NCBI GenBank assembly: GCA_000433115.1
Contig: FR892188.1
Coordinates: 11,785-41,086 of the forward strand
DNA from: Ruminococcus sp. CAG:382
Lineage (GTDB): Bacteria > Bacillota > Clostridia > Oscillospirales > CAG-382
Direction: 5' to 3'
Length of the DNA stretch: 29,302 nt
Of the stretch, positions 25,056 to 29,302 are shown in pieces. A program made the translations under genes and the position numbers. The notes below the pieces were generated by a model that worked only from the letters and a program-made list of their open reading frames with translations, had not been told where the DNA came from and did no database searches. Each line of letters starts with the position of its first letter. Position 1 is the first letter of the stretch.

Positions 25056-25220
25056 GGCTTCACGGCGTAATTCCGATGTGCAATTGCGCAGTCAGATTTT
25101 TCGTCAGATGAAACAAAAATTCTCAGGCTGTAGTGGAACTACGGATAAGAATTTTTTTGAAATATGACGGAAAAGATGCAAGCAAGTGTGCCGCTCGGGC
25201 TTTGCGCGGTGATGCCTTAA
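25052..25220. mobile_element. MITE-like palindromic element with TTAA target duplication
   Basis: A 161-base segment (25056-25216) is bounded by TTAA on both sides (25052-25055 and 25217-25220). Its ends are inverted repeats: GGCTTCACGGCG at the left and, read on the other strand, GGCATCACCGCG at the right (10 of 12 match; 14 of 16 with TTAA). The two halves remain alignable as inverted copies inward, up to a perfect nine-base pair of arms AAAAATTCT (25115-25123) and AGAATTTTT (25148-25156) around an inner CTGTAGT-GGA-ACTACGG hairpin. The whole element can thus fold as one long imperfect stem. It has no credible gene. If the element and one TTAA are removed, the ftsH stop is followed within ten bases by its terminator, which fits an insertion. 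Mobilising transposase is not in the window. Confidence 0.75.
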
Positions 25221-25225
25221 ATAAA

Positions 25226-25251
25226 CCGGATGAGTATCAAAGCTCATCCGG
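25226..25251 (+). terminator. Terminator of the ftsH directon
   Basis: CCGGATGAG pairs perfectly with CTCATCCGG (9 bp, 8-base loop), followed by CTTTCATT, a weak T-rich tail. It lies downstream of the MITE-like element and upstream of the convergent dnaJ terminator. Confidence 0.7.
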
Positions 25252-25268
25252 CTTTCATTATGTGCATG

Positions 25269-25299
25269 AAAAAACAGCCGGATTTTTTCAATCCGGCTG
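25269..25299 (-). terminator. Terminator of the hrcA-grpE-dnaK-dnaJ operon
   Basis: On the minus strand a perfect 10-bp stem (CAGCCGGATT with AATCCGGCTG, 5-base loop) is followed directly by six T residues. It begins four bases after the dnaJ stop. Confidence 0.92.
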
Positions 25300-25303
25300 A
25301 AAA

Positions 25304-26452
25304 TCATTTTTTGAAGAATTTGTCGAAAAAGGATTTTTTCTTTGAGTAGTTCTTTATGTCACAGCTGTCTCCGAAAGCCATGAGCGCTTCTTTTTGCTTT
25401 TGAGTCAGGTTCTTAGGAACCTCTACATTCACTGTAACATACAGATTGCCGCGGCTACCGCCGTTTGTACTTTGGATTCCTTTACCTTTCAGGCAGAATA
25501 CGGTACCTGTCTGAGTTCCTTCGGGAACGCTGAATTCGCTTTTGCCTTCAAGCGTAGGAACTTCAACCTTGCCGCCGAGAGTTGCCTCGACAAAAGTTAT
25601 CGGAATTTCGCAATATAGGTTATTTGCACGGCGTTCAAAGAAGTTGTGAGGTTTCACGCTTACCATAATGATAAGATCGCCTGCGGGGCCGCCGTTTTCG
25701 CCGACACAACCCTGACCGCGGAGAAGCACACGTTCTCCGTCTGCGATACCAGCCGGTATGTTGAATTCAATACGTTTCTGCTTTTTTATGCTACCTGCAC
25801 CCTTGCAGGTCGGACATGGAGTCTTGATGATCTTACCTTTACCGCGGCATGCGGAGCAGGGACGTACCGTCTGCATGGTTCCGAAAGCGGTACTTTGACT
25901 TACTCTGACACTGCCCGTACCGTGACAGGTGGGACATGTTTCGGCAGTCGTGCCTTTTGCGGCTCCGCTGCCGCCGCAGTCGGAACAATTCTCAATGCGC
26001 GAATATGTTATTTCCTTTTTGCAGCCGAATGCAGCTTCTTCAAAAGTGATAGTCAGATTATAACCGATATCGTCACCGCGCTGAGGTGCATTACGCGATG
26101 AACGGGATGAGGAACCGCCACCGAATCCGCCGCCGAAGAATGAACCGAAAATATCACCGAGGTCAACATTGAAATCACCGAATCCGCCGCTGCCGAATCC
26201 ACCATAGCCTGCGCCTGCAGACGGATCAAATGCGGCATGACCGTATTGATCATACTTCCTGCGTTCGTCGGCGTTGGAAAGAACACTGTACGCTTCATTG
26301 ATTTCCTTGAATTTTGCTTCCGCATCTTTGTCACCCGGGTTTGCATCCGGATGATATTTTTTCGCAAGGGAACGGTATGCTTTTTTTATTTCGTCGTCAG
26401 AGGCAGTCTTGGAAACGCCAAGCACCTCATAATAGTCTCTTTTTTCTGCCAT
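25304..26452 (-). CDS. dnaJ: Chaperone protein DnaJ (type I Hsp40)
   Basis: This co-chaperone delivers substrates to DnaK and stimulates its ATPase. The 382-residue protein has all type I regions: J domain (2-70) with the HPD motif in KKYHPDANPGD; a Gly/Phe-rich stretch (about 75-120); four zinc-finger repeats CSDCGGSG, CPTCHGTG, CSACRGKG and CPTCKGAG; and two C-terminal substrate domains. The ribosome site is weak (GAGAGA about eight bases before ATG), so translation may be lower than that of dnaK. It lies 122 bases after dnaK, with two hairpins in the gap, and is last in the heat-shock operon. Confidence 0.99.
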   Translation of the reverse strand: MAEKRDYYEVLGVSKTASDDEIKKAYRSLAKKYHPDANPGDKDAEAKFKEINEAYSVLSNADERRKYDQYGHAAFDPSAGAGYGGFGSGGFGDFNVDLGDIFGSFFGGGFGGGSSSRSSRNAPQRGDDIGYNLTITFEEAAFGCKKEITYSRIENCSDCGGSGAAKGTTAETCPTCHGTGSVRVSQSTAFGTMQTVRPCSACRGKGKIIKTPCPTCKGAGSIKKQKRIEFNIPAGIADGERVLLRGQGCVGENGGPAGDLIIMVSVKPHNFFERRANNLYCEIPITFVEATLGGKVEVPTLEGKSEFSVPEGTQTGTVFCLKGKGIQSTNGGSRGNLYVTVNVEVPKNLTQKQKEALMAFGDSCDIKNYSKKKSFFDKFFKK

Positions 26453-26483
26453 ATATAATCTCTCATTTGTTAATCATATTTTA

Positions 26484-26555
26484 TTGCCGAAGGCACACAT
26501 GAGATACGCAAATATGTGCTTTCGGCAATAAGCGGAGCAGTTTGCTCCGCTTATT
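26484..26555 (-). promoter_or_regulatory. Two tandem hairpins between dnaK and dnaJ
   Basis: The dnaK-proximal hairpin has a perfect 13-bp stem (26527-26539 with 26543-26555) and a three-base loop. The second pairs TTGCCGAA (26484-26491) with TTCGGCAA (26521-26528), with an inner GCACA/TGTGC pairing. They overlap by two bases. Neither is followed by a T-run on the minus strand, so they are more likely RNA processing or stability elements, or a leaky attenuator, than a full terminator. Confidence 0.65.
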
Positions 26556-26574
26556 AAGGTTATTTGTTTTTTGC

Positions 26575-28434
26575 TCAGCTGTCGGACTTATCGGTGAAGT
26601 CGGCGTTATAAACACCACCGTCTCCGTTATTATCGTTGCCGTTGTTTGCGTTGGGATCGAAGCCTGCGTTCTGAGCGCCTGCATCTTCGCTGTTTTGCTG
26701 ATAGAGCTTTGCGGAAATGTCGTAGAAAGCCTTTGAAAGTGCTTCGGTATCAGCCTTGATGGCATCCGTGTCGCCGCCCTTGACGGTTTCCTTCAACTTT
26801 TCAATTGCCGCTTTGACAGGAGCTTTTTCGGCTTCACTGACCTTGTCGCCGATATCGGTAAGAGTCTTTTCAGACTGGAATATCATATTTTCGGCGTTGT
26901 TTTTGGTCTCAACGGCTTCCTTCTGCTTTTTGTCTTCGGCTGCGTGCATTTCGGCATCCTTGACTGCCTTGTCGATATCTTCCTTGCTCATGTTCGAGGA
27001 GGACTGGACGGTCACATGCTGTTCCTTGCCGGTGCCTTTATCTTTTGCGGTGACATTAACGATACCGTTTGCATCGATATCAAAGGTAACTTCGATCTGA
27101 GGTACTCCTCTGGGAGCGGGTGCAATACCGTCAAGAACAAATCTGCCGAGGGTGGTGTTATAAGCAGCCATCTCACGCTCGCCCTGAAGAATATGGATTT
27201 CAACGGAGGTCTGACCGTCAGCGGCAGTGGAGTAAACCTGACTCTTCTGGACAGGAATTGTGGTGTTTCTGTCGATTATCTTATTGAACACACCGCCGAG
27301 AGTTTCAATGCCGAGCGAAAGGGGAGTTACGTCGAGCAGCAAAAGGTCTTTCACATCGCCGCCGAGAACGCCGCCCTGAATTGCGGCACCGATTGCGACG
27401 CATTCATCGGGGTTGATACCCTTGAAGGGCTCTTTGCCAAAGAAGTTCTTGACAGCGTCCTGAACAGCAGGGATACGCGTTGAACCACCGACAAGAAGAA
27501 TCTTGTCAACCTGATTGGGCTTCAGACCTGCATCGGCAAGCACCTGCTTGACAGGATTTATTGTCTTTTCGACAAGATCAGCGGTAAGCTCATTGAACTT
27601 TGCTCTAGTGAGCGTTGCTTCAAAGTGCTTAGGACCGGTTGAATCGGCAGTTATGAAAGGCAGGTTGATGTTTGCGGATGCGACACCAGAAAGTTCAATC
27701 TTTGCATTTTCTGCGGCGTCCTTAAGTCTCTGGAGAGCCATTTTGTCGCTTCTGAGGTCAATGCCGTTTTCGGCTTTGAAGGTATCTGCAATCCAGTCAA
27801 TGATGCGTTTATCGAAGTCATCACCGCCGAGACGGTTGTTGCCGGCAGTTGCGAGAACTTCAAATACGCCGTCACTGATTTCAAGAAGAGAAACATCGAA
27901 TGTGCCGCCGCCGAGGTCGAAGATGAGAATCTTCTGGTTGACATCTTTATCAAGACCGTATGCAAGTGCGGATGCGGTGGGCTCGTTGATTATACGAAGG
28001 ACATCAAGACCTGCGATCTTACCTGCATCTTTTGTTGCCTGACGCTGAGCGTCGGTGAAGTATGCAGGGACAGTGATGACAGCCTTTGAAACAGGTTGAC
28101 CGAGATATGCTTCTGCATCTGCCTTGAGCTTCTGAAGAATCATTGCGGAGATTTCCTGGGGAGTGTATTTTTTACCGTCGATTTCGACTTTAAAATCAGT
28201 ACCCATCTCTCTCTTTATGGAAATAACGGTTCTATCGGGGTTGGTGATAGCCTGTCTCTTGGCGACCTGACCAACCATTCTTTCACCGTTCTTGCCGAAT
28301 GCTACAACGGACGGTGTGGTTCTCTTTCCTTCGGGATTGGGGATGACAATAGGCTCGCCGCCTTCATAAACTGCAACGCAGGAGTTAGTGGTACCGAGGT
28401 CGATACCGATAATTTTGCTGTTAGTGTTGGACAT
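26575..28434 (-). CDS. dnaK: Chaperone protein DnaK (Hsp70)
   Basis: The 619-residue Hsp70 refolds and protects proteins by ATP-driven cycles with DnaJ and GrpE. The N-terminal ATPase domain opens with KIIGIDLGTTNSCVAVYEGG and includes VPAYFTDAQRQATKDAGKIA, IINEPTASALAYG, IFDLGGGTFDVS and VGGSTRIPAVQ. The linker DVKDLLLLDVTPLSLGIET leads to the peptide-binding domain and helical lid. As usual for Gram-positive DnaK, the 24-residue loop insert of proteobacterial DnaK appears absent. The C-terminus is Asn/Asp/Gly-rich. GGAGG lies nine bases before ATG. It follows grpE by 39 bases. Confidence 0.99.
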   Translation of the reverse strand: MSNTNSKIIGIDLGTTNSCVAVYEGGEPIVIPNPEGKRTTPSVVAFGKNGERMVGQVAKRQAITNPDRTVISIKREMGTDFKVEIDGKKYTPQEISAMILQKLKADAEAYLGQPVSKAVITVPAYFTDAQRQATKDAGKIAGLDVLRIINEPTASALAYGLDKDVNQKILIFDLGGGTFDVSLLEISDGVFEVLATAGNNRLGGDDFDKRIIDWIADTFKAENGIDLRSDKMALQRLKDAAENAKIELSGVASANINLPFITADSTGPKHFEATLTRAKFNELTADLVEKTINPVKQVLADAGLKPNQVDKILLVGGSTRIPAVQDAVKNFFGKEPFKGINPDECVAIGAAIQGGVLGGDVKDLLLLDVTPLSLGIETLGGVFNKIIDRNTTIPVQKSQVYSTAADGQTSVEIHILQGEREMAAYNTTLGRFVLDGIAPAPRGVPQIEVTFDIDANGIVNVTAKDKGTGKEQHVTVQSSSNMSKEDIDKAVKDAEMHAAEDKKQKEAVETKNNAENMIFQSEKTLTDIGDKVSEAEKAPVKAAIEKLKETVKGGDTDAIKADTEALSKAFYDISAKLYQQNSEDAGAQNAGFDPNANNGNDNNGDGGVYNADFTDKSDS

Positions 28435-28473
28435 AATTAAAATCCTCCGAAATATATAAAATAATTTTTTAAC

Positions 28474-29064
28474 TCAGTTGACGACCTTGACCATGGCGTG
28501 ACGTATGACTTTACCGTTCATAGTGTAGCCTTTCTGCAAGGTCTGTAATACGAGGTTTTCACCTTTTTCGGGGTCGTCCTCGTGTATGATGGCATTGTGC
28601 AGATTGGGATCAAATTCTTTGCCGTCGGAATCAATCTCTTTGACACCGAGTTTATCGAATATATCGTTCATCTGCTTGACAATCATTCTGAAGCCTTCGT
28701 TGTCTTTTTCGTATTCAAGAGCACGCTCGAGATTGTCGAGCAGGGGAAGAAAAGCCTTCACTGCCGTAGCATACGCATCGGTATAAGCATCAGTCTTTTC
28801 CTTCGCGGATCGTTTTCGATAATTATCGTATTCGGCGTAAAGCCTTACATACTTATCCTTCTGTTCATCAAGCTGCTTGCGCATTTTGGCTTCTGCAACC
28901 GATATATTCTCATCTTCCGGAACGGTATGGCATTCATTTGATTTCGCGGTATTTGAATCAGGTTCTTTTGCAGTCACTTCAGTATTTGCATCAGCTTCTT
29001 TTGCGTTCACCTCTTCATCAGGAATACTATTTTTCTTGTTGTTTTTCTTTTCGTCTTTACTCAT
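28474..29064 (-). CDS. grpE: Nucleotide exchange factor GrpE
   Basis: GrpE releases ADP from DnaK. The 196-residue form chosen here begins MSKDEKKNNKKNSIPDEEVN, a charged low-complexity region, then a long coiled-coil helix (about 55-100, with LDEQKDKYVRLYAEYDNYRKR) and the C-terminal beta domain with DNLERALEY and LHNAIIHEDDPEKGENLVLQ. The frame opens further upstream at 29130, but the ATG at 29064 has GGAGA eight bases before it, and the extension would run through the hrcA coding sequence. The start overlaps the end of hrcA by eight bases. Confidence 0.97.
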   Translation of the reverse strand: MSKDEKKNNKKNSIPDEEVNAKEADANTEVTAKEPDSNTAKSNECHTVPEDENISVAEAKMRKQLDEQKDKYVRLYAEYDNYRKRSAKEKTDAYTDAYATAVKAFLPLLDNLERALEYEKDNEGFRMIVKQMNDIFDKLGVKEIDSDGKEFDPNLHNAIIHEDDPEKGENLVLQTLQKGYTMNGKVIRHAMVKVVN

Positions 29065-29302
29065 TGGTGATGTCTCCATTTTCGTTATGATGACCGGAAA
29101 GACCGGCAACAATATAATTAAGTCCCGCAATAACCTTCTTATAATCCATGCGTTTCGGACCGATTACGCCGATCGCACCGACCCGTTTGCCGTCAATGCT
29201 GACGGGATGAATAACAAGACTGGAATCATCGACAGGAAGCTGGTCAGTGTCGCTTATAAGTACATTGACCTTTTCGCCGTCAGATTTTGTGACGGCATCG
29301 GC
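29057..29302 (-). CDS. hrcA: Heat-inducible transcription repressor HrcA (partial, C-terminal 81 residues)
   Basis: Only the C-terminus is in the window; the N-terminal DNA-binding domain lies beyond the right edge. Translation of the minus strand reads ADAVTKSDGEKVNVLISDTD, then VDGKR-like SIDGKRVGAIGVIGPKRMDY. The GVIGPxRMDY segment is diagnostic of HrcA, the repressor that binds CIRCE. The stop TAA overlaps the grpE start by eight bases. Its place ahead of grpE-dnaK-dnaJ is the standard Firmicute order. The CIRCE operator expected before hrcA is outside the window. Confidence 0.95.
   Translation of the reverse strand, partial: ADAVTKSDGEKVNVLISDTDQLPVDDSSLVIHPVSIDGKRVGAIGVIGPKRMDYKKVIAGLNYIVAGLSGHHNENGDITNE

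Noticed and set aside
25104..25307. 67-codon minus-strand open frame downstream of ftsH
   Set aside because: It runs through the MITE-like element and both terminator hairpins, so it is best explained as an accidental frame within a repeat.

Overview
The window looks like chromosomal DNA of a low-to-mid-GC Firmicute, most likely a gut-type Clostridium (Oscillospiraceae/Ruminococcaceae-like). The reasons are near-consensus sigma-A promoters, strong GGAGG ribosome binding sites, a lipoprotein transport receptor, a GdpP-type c-di-AMP phosphodiesterase followed by rplI and dnaB, and the hrcA-grpE-dnaK-dnaJ heat-shock order. The genus assignment is inference; no rRNA is present. Coding density is very high. 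I see no tRNA, CRISPR array, phage gene or transposase.

Region 1 (1-7848, all minus strand) is a nucleoside uptake and catabolism locus. A promoter at 7820-7848 drives deoC-deoD-deoB-cdd. A second strong promoter at 4711-4739 drives a BMP/PnrA-type nucleoside-binding lipoprotein, an internal terminator hairpin, a double-domain ABC ATPase and two permeases, the last cut by the window edge. Together they import nucleosides, deaminate cytidine, phosphorolyse purine nucleosides, isomerise pentose-1-phosphates and cleave deoxyribose-5-phosphate to acetaldehyde and glyceraldehyde-3-phosphate.

Region 2 (7903-9920, plus strand) is a two-gene membrane-lipid-type operon: a GT4-like glycosyltransferase overlapping a divergent PlsC-type acyltransferase, ending in a bidirectional terminator.

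Region 3 (9946-12321, minus strand) is a three-gene operon: pduL-type phosphotransacylase, NifU/IscU-like Fe-S scaffold, and a GGGtGRT-motif protein. The GGGtGRT family has no function I can state. This is the best candidate for an undescribed system in the window.

Region 4 (12345-25251, plus strand) is an eight-gene directon with one visible promoter: PLP aminotransferase, a divergent topoisomerase IV pair (parE with TTG start, parC), gdpP, rplI, dnaB, tilS and ftsH. The hpt gene that usually lies between tilS and ftsH in Firmicutes is absent. Between the ftsH stop and its terminator sits a 161-bp, TTAA-flanked, nearly fully self-complementary MITE-like element (25052-25220).

Region 5 (25269-29302, minus strand) is the class I heat-shock operon hrcA(partial)-grpE-dnaK-dnaJ, with two strong hairpins between dnaK and dnaJ and an intrinsic terminator after dnaJ. 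The longest gene-free stretch is about 250 bases (25056-25303), so no stretch above 300 bases lacks a gene.
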